Positions 39,319 to 47,403 of a DNA stretch of 64,000 nt are shown here, in pieces; the stretch's first letter is position 1; every line of letters starts with the position of its first letter. The position numbers and the translations under genes were made by a program. The stretch is from DASQEH01 sp035633755 (GTDB taxonomy: Bacteria > Actinomycetota > Actinomycetes > Propionibacteriales > Nocardioidaceae), in the NCBI GenBank assembly GCA_035633755.1, contig DASQEH010000054.1, positions 20,433-84,432 of the forward strand, given 5' to 3'. The notes below the pieces were generated by a model that was not told where the DNA came from, made no database searches, and saw nothing but the letters and a program-made list of their open reading frames with translations.

Positions 39319-40623
39319 ATGACAGGCGAGCCCACGGCTCGGAAGGTGGCCATCCTCGGGGGCAATCGCATCCCGTTCGCACGCGCCAACTCCGCGTACG
39401 CGCACGCTTCGAACCAGGACATGCTCACCGCCGCTCTCGACGGGTTGTGCGACCGGTTCGACCTCTCTGACGAACGCCTCGGTGAAGTCGTGGCCGGGGC
39501 GGTGATCAAGCACTCCCGCGACTTCAACCTCACGCGGGAGTCGGTTCTCGGGTCCCGGCTCTCCGCGCAGACGCCTGGGTACGACATCTCGCAGGCGTGC
39601 GGGACAGGGTTGCAGGCGGTCATCGCGGTAGCTGACAAGATCGCGCTCGGCGCCAGCGACGTCGCGGTCGCCGGCGGCGTCGACACCACGTCGGACGTTC
39701 CCCTCGCGGTCAGCGAGAGGCTTCGCCACATCCTGCTCGATCTCAACCGGGCCAAGACCGTCCCGCGGCGACTACGGGCAGCAGCGCGAATCCGCCCCGG
39801 CTACCTCGTCCCCACGCCGCCTCGCAACGCGGAGCCGCGGACTCGCCTGTCGATGGGTGAGCATGCGTCACTCAGCGCCGTCGAGTGGGACATCAGCCGG
39901 TCGGCGCAGGACGAGCTTGCCGCGAGGTCCCATGAACGACTGGCGGCTGCGTACGACGCCGGGTTCTTCGATGACCTGCTCACCCCCTACCTCGGCCTGA
40001 CCCGCGACGAGAACCTGCGGCCCGACACGTCCGTCGAGAAGCTCGCGCAACTGACCCCCGTCTTCGGCGGGAGGGGGAAGACCGCCACGATGACGGCCGG
40101 CAACTCCACGCCGCTGACGGACGGCGCATCGGTCGTGCTGGTAGGGACCGAGGAGTGGGCGCAGGAACGCGGTCTGGCGGTGCAGGCGTACCTCGTGGCT
40201 CACGAGACGTCAGCCGTGGACTACGTAGGCGGGCGCGAGGGGCTGCTGATGGCGCCGGTCTACGCCGTGCCACGGATGCTGGAGCGGGTCGGACTGAATC
40301 TGCAGGACTTCGACTTCTACGAGATTCACGAGGCGTTCGCCTCTCAGGTGCTCGTCACCCTTAAGGCGTGGGAGGACCCGATCTTCTGCCGGGAGCGCCT
40401 GGGGTTGCTGCACCCGCTGGGCTCCATCGACCCCGATCGGCTCAACGTGGTGGGCTCGTCCCTCGCCGCCGGCCACCCCTTCGCGGCAACGGGTGGTCGC
40501 ATCGTGGCGACCCTCGCCAAGCTCGTGTCACAGCGGCGGGCGAGTCAGTCGCGGCCGGTGCGTGGTCTGATCTCGATCTGTGCCGCCGGAGGTCAGGGCG
40601 TCGCGGCGATCCTGGAGCTGTGA
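39319..40623 (+). CDS. fadA2: Acetyl-CoA C-acyltransferase (thiolase, FadA2-like)
   Basis: This 434-residue thiolase has the acyl-enzyme Cys in SQACGTGLQA (near residue 93), the His in AGHPFAATGGR, and a second Cys in ISICAAGGQGVA at the C-terminus. Substrate range is unknown; the FadA2 group includes thiolytic and condensing enzymes for 3-ketoacyl-CoA. Divergent FabG4 and the HtdX-like enzyme suggest a shared beta-oxidation or elongation segment. ATG at 39319. Confidence 0.9.
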   Translation: MTGEPTARKVAILGGNRIPFARANSAYAHASNQDMLTAALDGLCDRFDLSDERLGEVVAGAVIKHSRDFNLTRESVLGSRLSAQTPGYDISQACGTGLQAVIAVADKIALGASDVAVAGGVDTTSDVPLAVSERLRHILLDLNRAKTVPRRLRAAARIRPGYLVPTPPRNAEPRTRLSMGEHASLSAVEWDISRSAQDELAARSHERLAAAYDAGFFDDLLTPYLGLTRDENLRPDTSVEKLAQLTPVFGGRGKTATMTAGNSTPLTDGASVVLVGTEEWAQERGLAVQAYLVAHETSAVDYVGGREGLLMAPVYAVPRMLERVGLNLQDFDFYEIHEAFASQVLVTLKAWEDPIFCRERLGLLHPLGSIDPDRLNVVGSSLAAGHPFAATGGRIVATLAKLVSQRRASQSRPVRGLISICAAGGQGVAAILEL

Positions 40624-40749
40624 CGCGGGCCATCAGGAGCGGCCTCATAGGCGCAAGTGCGGAAGTGACGAGGACAGGTGTTCGCTGCTCGATGCGGCGA
40701 CTGTGGGGCTGGAAAGACGCAGGGAGACGTCGGCATTCGGCGTGGGAGA

Positions 40750-41616
40750 ATGACTCCTGTGGACCAGATCGAGGCAGGCGCAGTGAGGGCCGTACCGGCC
40801 CCGTCGAGCTTCGTTGCCCTGGGTGACAGCTTCACCGAGGGACTGTGCGATCCGTCGACAACGCGCAGTGGGCGGTTCCGAGGGTGGGCCGATCGGGTCG
40901 CCGAGGAGCTCGCCGCTTGCAATCCCGCTTTCCAGTACGCCAATCTGGCCGTCCGCGGGCGAAAGCTGGCCGCGATCGTCGCCGAGCAGGTCCCGACGGC
41001 GCTCGAACTGGCTCCTGAGCTCGTCAGCCTCGCCGGCGGGACCAATGATGTCCTGCGGCCGACCGTTGACCTGGACGCGTTGAGCCGCACCCTCGAGGAC
41101 GCGGTGAGACGTCTGCGTGAGAACGGATCCCAGGTGCTGCTCTTCCAGTCGATCGACCCCACGCCCCGCTCACGCCTGATCGGACGGACACTGCCGCGCA
41201 TCAAGGCCCTCACGACGCTGGTTGAGGAGGTCGCCGAGACGTACGAGTGTGTCCTCGTGCCGCTGTGGGGCGCGAGGGTCTTCGGCCATCCGGCGGCCTG
41301 GAGCGAGGATCGGCTGCACCTGTCGGCGGAGGGTCACTCCCGGGTAGCCGGCGCTGTGCTGGAGGCTCTGGGGCTCGGCGATCACCAGTGGGCGGAGGAC
41401 CTCGGACCGTACGAGGTCGGCAGTCGCCGCGAGCGCCTGTCAGCCGATGCCCGGTGGGCACGACAGCATCTTGCCCCCTGGGTGGTACGCCGCCTGCGAC
41501 GCACGTCTTCTGGTGACGGTCTGCCGCCGAAACTGCCCCACTTGACCACCGTCGAGATGCGTCGCGACACCAATGCGCTGGCGGCAACCGTCGAAGGTGC
41601 TGGTCCTCAGCCCTGA
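40750..41616 (+). CDS. SGNH/GDSL hydrolase family protein
   Basis: This 288-residue hydrolase has the GDSFTEGL motif (Ser nucleophile) near residue 26, NLAVRGRK, AGGTNDVL and a DRLHLSAEGHSR block giving the Asp-His dyad. It is probably an esterase or lipase acting on acyl esters. No clear signal peptide is visible. The C-terminal 70 residues are basic and lack motifs. The start at 40750 has GGGAGA close upstream; a downstream GTG could also serve. It ends in a 15-bp duplication shared with ligB. Confidence 0.82.
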   Translation: MTPVDQIEAGAVRAVPAPSSFVALGDSFTEGLCDPSTTRSGRFRGWADRVAEELAACNPAFQYANLAVRGRKLAAIVAEQVPTALELAPELVSLAGGTNDVLRPTVDLDALSRTLEDAVRRLRENGSQVLLFQSIDPTPRSRLIGRTLPRIKALTTLVEEVAETYECVLVPLWGARVFGHPAAWSEDRLHLSAEGHSRVAGAVLEALGLGDHQWAEDLGPYEVGSRRERLSADARWARQHLAPWVVRRLRRTSSGDGLPPKLPHLTTVEMRRDTNALAATVEGAGPQP

Positions 41617-41633
41617 CCGGTCCTCAGCCCTGA
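41602..41633. repeat. 15-bp tandem duplication at converging gene ends
   Basis: GGTCCTCAGCCCTGA occurs at 41602-41616 and 41619-41633. The first copy contains the SGNH stop codon and the second contains the reverse-strand stop of ligB. The duplication separates the two convergent genes. Confidence 0.7.
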
Positions 41634-43153
41634 GCCGCCACCCGCCGCACCGTCTCAATCGTGTCGGCCTCCGCCGCGCTCTTGTCGTCGCGATATCGGA
41701 GCACACGGGCGAACCGCAGTGCCATGCCGCCCGGGTACCGGGTCGAGCGCTGGACGCCGTCGAAGGCGATCTCCACGACCTGCTCTGGCCGCAGATGCAC
41801 CACATGACCGGCTCGGGAGGTCTCGAGAGCGAGGAAGCGCTCGGTCTGCCAGGCAAGCATCTCGTCGGTCATCCCCTTGAATGTCTTGCCCAACATCACC
41901 AAGCTGCCCGTGTCGGGGTCGCGGGCACCGAGGTGGATGTTGGACAGCTTCCCCGTGCGGCGTCCGCTACCCCACTCCACCGCCAGCACCACCAGGTCCA
42001 AGGTCTGGCGTGGCTTGACCTTGACCCAGGCGGCCCCTCGCCTTCCGGCGTCGTAGGGCGCATCGAGTGACTTGACCACAACGCCTTCCTGGCCGGCGGC
42101 CACGGTCGCCTCGAAGAAGTCGCGGGCCTCGTCCGTATCCGCCGTCACGATCCGGGCCACCCGGCTGCCGGGCGGGGCGGCGAGGTCCAGTCGGACGAGC
42201 CGCTCTCGCAGCGGAAGGTCGATCAGGTCCTCGCCGTCGACCGAGAGGATGTCGAAGAAGAAGCAGCTGACAGCGTCGGTCGCCACCGGATTGCTCGACT
42301 CGCTAGCGGTCCGGGCCGCCGTCTCCTGGAAGGGCCTGGGTCGACCGGTCGGGTCGAGGGCGAGGGCTTCGCCATCAAGGATCAGCCGGTCGGCTGAGCT
42401 GCTGCGTACGACGTCGACGACCTCGGGCAGCCGGTCCGTGATGTCATCCAGGCTGCGGGTGTAGAGCCGTACGTGGCTGCCGTCCTTGTGTGCCTGGATC
42501 CGGATCCCGTCCAGCTTCGCGTCGACGCTCACAGGGACCCCTGCTCCGAGCTTGTCGAGAGCCGCCGTGATGTCGGGGGCAGTGGAGGCCAGCATCGGTC
42601 GCACTGGTCGCCCGACCTGGAGGGTGAACGCCTCGACAGCCGCACTACCTCCTGCCAGTGCCGCGACCGCCACCGGACCGGTCGCGCCGCACAGCATCAC
42701 CGCTCGGCGCAGAACCGTGAGCGGCACAGAGGACGCGACGGCGACGGCGTCGATCATGGCCGAGTCAAGGGCTCCCTGGCGGATCTCGGACGAGATGAGC
42801 CGGCGCAGGAAGTCCTGCTCGACCGCGGTGGCTCGCGCGAACAGGGAGGCGAGGGCTGCCGTGCGTGAGCCGGCCGAGCCCTGACCGCTGAGCTCGCTGA
42901 TGTGCTGAAGTACGGAGTCCACGTCGGTGAGGGTGAGCTCGGGCTCATCCGTAGGCGCCGGCAGTGCACGCAGCGACGCCCATCCGATTCCGGTGCGGCG
43001 CTGGCGTACCTCTCCGGACAGATAGGCGACGACGATCTCTACGTCGTCGGGCGTGGCGCGGCGGAGCAGCTCGACCAGCGCCGCGCGCTTGGCCAGCCGT
43101 GAGCGCGTCGACGCCACCTGTGCCGAGGTGGCGACCAGTGCATCCAGGAGCAT
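41624..43153 (-). CDS. ligB: ATP-dependent DNA ligase (LigB-type)
   Basis: This 509-residue ligase resembles mycobacterial LigB, beginning MLLDALVATSAQVASTRSRLAK with an N-terminal helical DNA-binding domain. The nucleotidyltransferase domain has VDAKLDGIRIQAHK (lysine adenylation site KLDG), the DGEALALDP motif and FFFDILSVDGEDL. The motif GVVVKSLDAPYDAGRRGAAWVKVKPRQTLDLVVLAVEWGSGRRTGKLSNIHLG is followed by an OB-type domain. It seals nicks with ATP. The ATG at 43153 is preceded by CACAAT at six bases, without a ribosome-binding site. It faces a DNA glycosylase gene across 228 bp. Confidence 0.93.
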   Translation of the reverse strand: MLLDALVATSAQVASTRSRLAKRAALVELLRRATPDDVEIVVAYLSGEVRQRRTGIGWASLRALPAPTDEPELTLTDVDSVLQHISELSGQGSAGSRTAALASLFARATAVEQDFLRRLISSEIRQGALDSAMIDAVAVASSVPLTVLRRAVMLCGATGPVAVAALAGGSAAVEAFTLQVGRPVRPMLASTAPDITAALDKLGAGVPVSVDAKLDGIRIQAHKDGSHVRLYTRSLDDITDRLPEVVDVVRSSSADRLILDGEALALDPTGRPRPFQETAARTASESSNPVATDAVSCFFFDILSVDGEDLIDLPLRERLVRLDLAAPPGSRVARIVTADTDEARDFFEATVAAGQEGVVVKSLDAPYDAGRRGAAWVKVKPRQTLDLVVLAVEWGSGRRTGKLSNIHLGARDPDTGSLVMLGKTFKGMTDEMLAWQTERFLALETSRAGHVVHLRPEQVVEIAFDGVQRSTRYPGGMALRFARVLRYRDDKSAAEADTIETVRRVAAQG

Positions 43154-43381
43154 GGCGACATTGTGGCGCGCGGTGCCGACATCGAGCGGGACGGTCGCCT
43201 CGTCGCGTTTGCGTCGGGCGAAGGTCGCCGGTGTCGGGCCCCTGATCGAGCGCAGTGGGACACCGCTCAACCCGAGGTCCTCCTGCCGGACGACGTGCCC
43301 GCGGTGCCGACGGCTCGGCGGGCATGTTGTCGCGTACGTCAGACCGGTCCGCCGTCGGCCCCGCCCGTTAGCCTTGGCTGG

Positions 43382-44311
43382 GTGACGAGCCAGGGAGCCT
43401 CCGCGGTACGCATCTGGCGTCCTGGCTGGCCGTGCGACCCGCATGACGTGCTGCGCCCGCTGCGACGCGGCAGCGGCGACCCTAGCCTCGTCTTCTGGCC
43501 CGGTGGGGTGGTCTGGAAGTCGGCGATCACCCCTGACGGCGCGGCGACGCTCCGCATCGCCCCTCGTTCGTCGGCCGGCGATGTGGTGCTGGAGGCGTGG
43601 GGGAGTGGTGCCGACTGGATGCTGGATCAGGCGCCTCGCCTGCTTGGTGAGGACGATGACGTCAGTGGGTTCGCATCGAGCTACCCCCGGGTGCGCGCTG
43701 CCTGGGGGCGCAACCCGCACTGGCGGGTGGCTCGCTCCGGCCTGGTTCTCGAGGCACTCGTCGCCGCGGTGATCGAACAGAAGGTGACCGGGAAGGAGGC
43801 GTGGTTCGGGTGGCGCAGGCTGCTGTACCGGTTCGGAGAACCGGCGCCCGGGCCGGCAGCAGCAGGTGGCATGCGGTGCATGCCTGACGCGAGCACCTTG
43901 GCGCACATCCCCTCCTGGGAATGGCTGCGCTGCTCCATCGACGGCGCCCGATCGAAGACCATCGTCCGAGCCAGTCGCGTCGCGGCGGGGCTGGAACGCA
44001 CGCTGGGCCTCGAGCCCGCGGACGTGGAGGCGGCCCTGCGGGCGGTTCCCGGCGTGGGGGTGTGGACCGCCGCAGAGGTGCGTCAGCGTGCCCACGGTGA
44101 TGCCGATGCGGTCAGCTTCGGCGACTACCACGTCGCGGCACACATCGGCTGGGCCATCACGGGCGCTGAGATCGACGACGACCAGCTCGCAGACCTGCTG
44201 CGTTGCGAGCGACCGCATCGGTACCGCGTCCAGCACATCGTCACCACGCGTCTGCACGGGCGGCCCCGCCACGGCCCTCGGATGGCCCCTCGCCGCCACC
44301 TGCCCGTATGA
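43382..44311 (+). CDS. HhH-GPD DNA glycosylase
   Basis: This 309-residue glycosylase has a helix-hairpin-helix (LRAVPGVGVWTAAEVRQRAHGD) and the downstream catalytic Asp in FGDYHVAAHIGW. It resembles the AlkA/3-methyladenine glycosylase branch by length and by VLEALVAAVIEQKVTGKEAWFGW. It would remove alkylated or oxidised bases in base-excision repair. GTG at 43382 follows TAGCCT by seven bases, a likely leaderless start. The following PAP2 gene overlaps it by four bases (ATGA). Confidence 0.83.
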   Translation: MTSQGASAVRIWRPGWPCDPHDVLRPLRRGSGDPSLVFWPGGVVWKSAITPDGAATLRIAPRSSAGDVVLEAWGSGADWMLDQAPRLLGEDDDVSGFASSYPRVRAAWGRNPHWRVARSGLVLEALVAAVIEQKVTGKEAWFGWRRLLYRFGEPAPGPAAAGGMRCMPDASTLAHIPSWEWLRCSIDGARSKTIVRASRVAAGLERTLGLEPADVEAALRAVPGVGVWTAAEVRQRAHGDADAVSFGDYHVAAHIGWAITGAEIDDDQLADLLRCERPHRYRVQHIVTTRLHGRPRHGPRMAPRRHLPV

Positions 44312-44982
44312 CGGCGTTCTTTCCACTGAGCCGAGGGGAGGGCCGGTGGCTGGTCGGATGCGTCCTCGCGCTGGCCATCCTGTCCGCCGATGTGGTCAGC
44401 GGTGGTCCGCTGACCGCCTTCGACACGATTCTTCGCGACCGGGTCCAGGGTGATCCTGCGTCGGCGCCGCTCTGGCTGCAGCTGCCCAGCGATCTCGGCG
44501 GCATCGGGGTCGGGTCAGCGGTCATCCTCGTGGTCGCACTTGTGACGGGGCAGAAGATCTGGCGCTTCTGGCCGGTCATCTTCGCGGTCGCCACGCTCGC
44601 CGTTCTCGAGCTTCTCGTCTACGTCTCGAAGAGCCTGATCGCGAGGCCCGGACCCGGGGAGCGTACGGACCTCTCGAGCTACCCCGGCTACTTCCCCTCC
44701 GGGCACGCGGCTACGTCAGCGGTCGCCACAGGAGTCGTGATCTTCCTGGCCTTCGTCTGGACGTCGACCCGCCGGCTGGACACCGCGTCGCTGGCCGGGC
44801 AGGTGGGCGCCGTGGTGATGGGCTTCCTCGCCGTACTTCGGGCCCTGGTCGAGGACTTCCACTGGCTCACCGACGGGATCGCCGGGGTGTTGCTGGCGTC
44901 CATCGTGTTGACCCTGAGCTTCGCCGCCGCCCGACGGTATGTCCAGGTCACAGGTCGCCGGAGCCCGCTCCCGTACCCATGA
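44308..44982 (+). CDS. PAP2 superfamily phosphatase
   Basis: This 224-residue membrane phosphatase has about five or six segments. The motifs are KSLIARPGP (first motif, with Gly at the usual second Arg position), PSGHAA, and RALVEDFHWLTD with the conserved His and Asp. It probably acts on an undecaprenyl pyrophosphate or phosphatidic acid substrate on the outer face of the membrane. It is translationally coupled to the glycosylase, an unusual pairing. Confidence 0.8.
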   Translation: MTAFFPLSRGEGRWLVGCVLALAILSADVVSGGPLTAFDTILRDRVQGDPASAPLWLQLPSDLGGIGVGSAVILVVALVTGQKIWRFWPVIFAVATLAVLELLVYVSKSLIARPGPGERTDLSSYPGYFPSGHAATSAVATGVVIFLAFVWTSTRRLDTASLAGQVGAVVMGFLAVLRALVEDFHWLTDGIAGVLLASIVLTLSFAAARRYVQVTGRRSPLPYP

Positions 44983-45008
44983 GCGACGAGTTTGTCGGAG
45001 GGTGCCCG

Positions 45009-45020
45009 TAGGCTCGAAGC
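45009..45020 (+). promoter_or_regulatory. -10 element for a leaderless uvrB mRNA
   Basis: TAGGCT at 45009-45014, then CGAAGC, then the ATG. No ribosome-binding site is present and no LexA box is seen nearby. Confidence 0.45.
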
Positions 45021-47126
45021 ATGAGAGCTCTCACCGATCTCGCTCGCACGGTGGCCCCCTTCCAGGTGATCTCCGACTACGTCCCGTCGGGGGACCAGCC
45101 GGCCGCCATCGCCGAGCTGGAGCGCCGCATCAACGGCGGTGTCAACGACGTCGTACTCCTGGGTGCGACAGGAACCGGCAAGACCGCCACCGTGGCATGG
45201 CTGGTCGAGCGGGTGCAACGGCCCACCCTGGTCATGCTGCCGAACAAGACACTCGCTGCCCAGTTCGCCAACGAGCTGCGCGAGCTGCTGCCCAACAACG
45301 CCGTTGAGTACTTCGTCTCGTACTACGACTACTACCAACCCGAGGCCTACGTCCCGCAGACCGACACCTACATCGAGAAGGACTCTTCGATCAACGAGGA
45401 GGTCGAGCGGCTCCGGCACTCGGCCACGTGGTCGCTGCTCACTCGCCGCGATGTCATCGTCGTCTCCACCGTCTCCTGCATCTACGGTCTCGGGTCAGCC
45501 GACGAGTACATGAACCGCATGATCCACGTCGAGGTCGGCGCCGAGACCGACCGGGACGGCTTGCTGCGCAAGCTGGTGCAGGTGCAGTACGCCCGCAACG
45601 ACCTGGCGGCAACCCGCGGCACCTTCCGCGTCAGGGGAGACACCCTCGAGGTGTTCCCGGTGTACCAGGAGCTGGCCATCCGGGTGGAGTTCTTCGGTGA
45701 CGAGATCGAGCGGCTGATGACGCTGCACCCCCTCACCGGGGAGGTCCTGAGTGAGGAGAAGGAGCTCTACATCGGCGCGGCGACCCACTACGTGACCGCG
45801 CCGGAGCGGATGGAGCGAGCCATCGCCGGCATCGAGGAGGAGCTCGAGCAGCGGCTCGCCGAGCTGGAGCGCGGTGGGCACCTGCTCGAAGCGCAGCGGC
45901 TGCGGATGCGCACGGCCTACGACATCGAGATGATGCGCCAGATCGGCACCTGCTCCGGTATCGAGAACTACTCCCGTCATACCGACGGGCGCGCCCCCGG
46001 AAGTGCCCCGAGCTGCCTGCTCGACTACTTCCCCGAGGACTTCCTGCTCGTGCTGGACGAGTCGCATGTGACCGTGCCACAGATCGGTGGCATGTACGAG
46101 GGCGACATGTCCCGCAAGCGGACCCTGGTCGAGCACGGCTTCCGGTTGCCCAGTGCGATGGACAACCGGCCGCTTCGCTGGGAGGAGTTCCTCGACCGGA
46201 TCGGCCAGACGGTGTACCTGTCGGCGACGCCTGGGCCCTATGAGATGTCGCGCGTGGAGGACACGGTCGAGCAGATCATCCGCCCTACCGGACTGGTCGA
46301 CCCCGAGGTCATCGTCAAGCCGACGAAGGGACAGATCGACGACCTCATCGCCGAGATCCAGCAACGGACCGAGCGCGACGAACGCGTCTTGGTCACGACG
46401 TTGACCAAGAAGATGTCCGAGGACCTCACCGACTACCTGCTCGAGAGCGGCGTGCGCACCCGATACCTGCACAGTGAGGTCGACACGTTGCGCCGCATCG
46501 AGCTGTTGCGCGAACTGCGGCTGGGTCAGTACGACGTCCTGGTGGGCATCAACCTGCTGCGGGAGGGTCTCGACCTGCCGGAGGTCTCCCTGGTGGCAAT
46601 CCTCGACGCTGACAAGGAAGGGTTCCTGCGGTCAGGCACGTCGTTGGTCCAGACGATTGGTCGGGCCGCACGCAACGTGTCCGGGCAGGTCATCATGTAC
46701 GCCGACCGCATCACGGACTCCATGGCGCGCGCGATCGACGAGACCAACCGGCGTCGCGCGAAGCAGGTGGCCTACAACGTCGAGCGGGGCGTCGACCCTC
46801 AACCGCTGCGCAAGCGCATCGCTGACATCACCGACATGCTCGCGCGAGAGGACGCCGATACCGCGCAGCTGCTCGGAGGCGGCGGTCGACAGCAGTCGCG
46901 AGGAAAGGCACCGGTGCCGGGCCTTTCCAGCCGCGACGCCGGAACGTTCGCGCGCGATCTGGCCGGGATGCCGTCGCGAGACCTCGCGGACCTGATCCAG
47001 CAGCTCACCGACCAGATGCATGTCGCAGCGGCGGAGCTGCAGTTCGAGGTGGCGGCCCGGGTTCGTGACGAGATCGCCGAGCTCAAGAAGGAGCTGCGTC
47101 AAATGGTGGAAGCCGGGGCGCGTTAG
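45021..47126 (+). CDS. uvrB: Excinuclease ABC subunit B
   Basis: This 701-residue helicase-like subunit is loaded by UvrA onto damaged DNA. It has Walker A GATGTGKT at residues 48-55, the beta-hairpin YYDYYQPEAYVPQTDTYIEKDSSINEEVERLR, the DESH box (D346) and helicase motifs V-VI (GLDLPEVSLVAILDADKEGFLRS, QTIGRAARN). A C-terminal UVR motif (QQLTDQMHVAAAELQFEVAARVRDEIAELKKEL) recruits UvrC. It is full length and apparently monocistronic. Confidence 0.97.
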   Translation: MRALTDLARTVAPFQVISDYVPSGDQPAAIAELERRINGGVNDVVLLGATGTGKTATVAWLVERVQRPTLVMLPNKTLAAQFANELRELLPNNAVEYFVSYYDYYQPEAYVPQTDTYIEKDSSINEEVERLRHSATWSLLTRRDVIVVSTVSCIYGLGSADEYMNRMIHVEVGAETDRDGLLRKLVQVQYARNDLAATRGTFRVRGDTLEVFPVYQELAIRVEFFGDEIERLMTLHPLTGEVLSEEKELYIGAATHYVTAPERMERAIAGIEEELEQRLAELERGGHLLEAQRLRMRTAYDIEMMRQIGTCSGIENYSRHTDGRAPGSAPSCLLDYFPEDFLLVLDESHVTVPQIGGMYEGDMSRKRTLVEHGFRLPSAMDNRPLRWEEFLDRIGQTVYLSATPGPYEMSRVEDTVEQIIRPTGLVDPEVIVKPTKGQIDDLIAEIQQRTERDERVLVTTLTKKMSEDLTDYLLESGVRTRYLHSEVDTLRRIELLRELRLGQYDVLVGINLLREGLDLPEVSLVAILDADKEGFLRSGTSLVQTIGRAARNVSGQVIMYADRITDSMARAIDETNRRRAKQVAYNVERGVDPQPLRKRIADITDMLAREDADTAQLLGGGGRQQSRGKAPVPGLSSRDAGTFARDLAGMPSRDLADLIQQLTDQMHVAAAELQFEVAARVRDEIAELKKELRQMVEAGAR

Positions 47127-47222
47127 GCGTCCCACAGGTCATCATGCATAAGTTGGGCACCCATCGCGCGGCCTTCTGGTGTGTCCCTGATTTTGTGACT
47201 GGTATGTAGCCCTGAGACACTT

Positions 47223-47347
47223 GCCCGGCGTGGAGGGGAGTATCCCTTCGCAGTGGTGCCGTCATCACGGCAGGCAGTCAGTACTGTTCGGCTGTGTGCC
47301 CGGTTCCGCTGGCTCGGTCGTCCGCCGAGCGGGAGAGACCTCCGGGC
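47223..47347 (+). ncRNA. yybP-ykoY (manganese) riboswitch upstream of terC
   Basis: The leader contains the L1 signature GGGGAGTA at about 47235-47242 and the L3 signature GAGAGACCT at 47333-47341, the two loops that dock around Mn2+ in yybP-ykoY riboswitches. P1 pairs GCCCGG (47223-47228) with CCGGGC (47342-47347). A GCTCGG/CCGAGC hairpin lies at 47312-47330, and GTCATCAC occupies the middle. It ends about 56 bases before the terC ATG. TerC-type proteins are common targets of this riboswitch. I could not see a classical terminator hairpin, so control is probably translational. Confidence 0.85.
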
Positions 47348-47403
47348 TCGTTCTTGTCGACGTCCCATGACGCGGCGAACCAGAGGATCCCGGAGGATGA
47401 AGC

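Noticed and set aside
44980..45020. LexA box for uvrB
   Set aside because: The 40 bases before uvrB contain only a TAGGCT -10 and no TCGAAC/GTTCGA pair.
47083..47268. Short minus-strand frame between uvrB and terC
   Set aside because: It overlaps the uvrB end and the riboswitch start and shows no family similarity. The slightly lower GC here is better explained by regulatory sequence.
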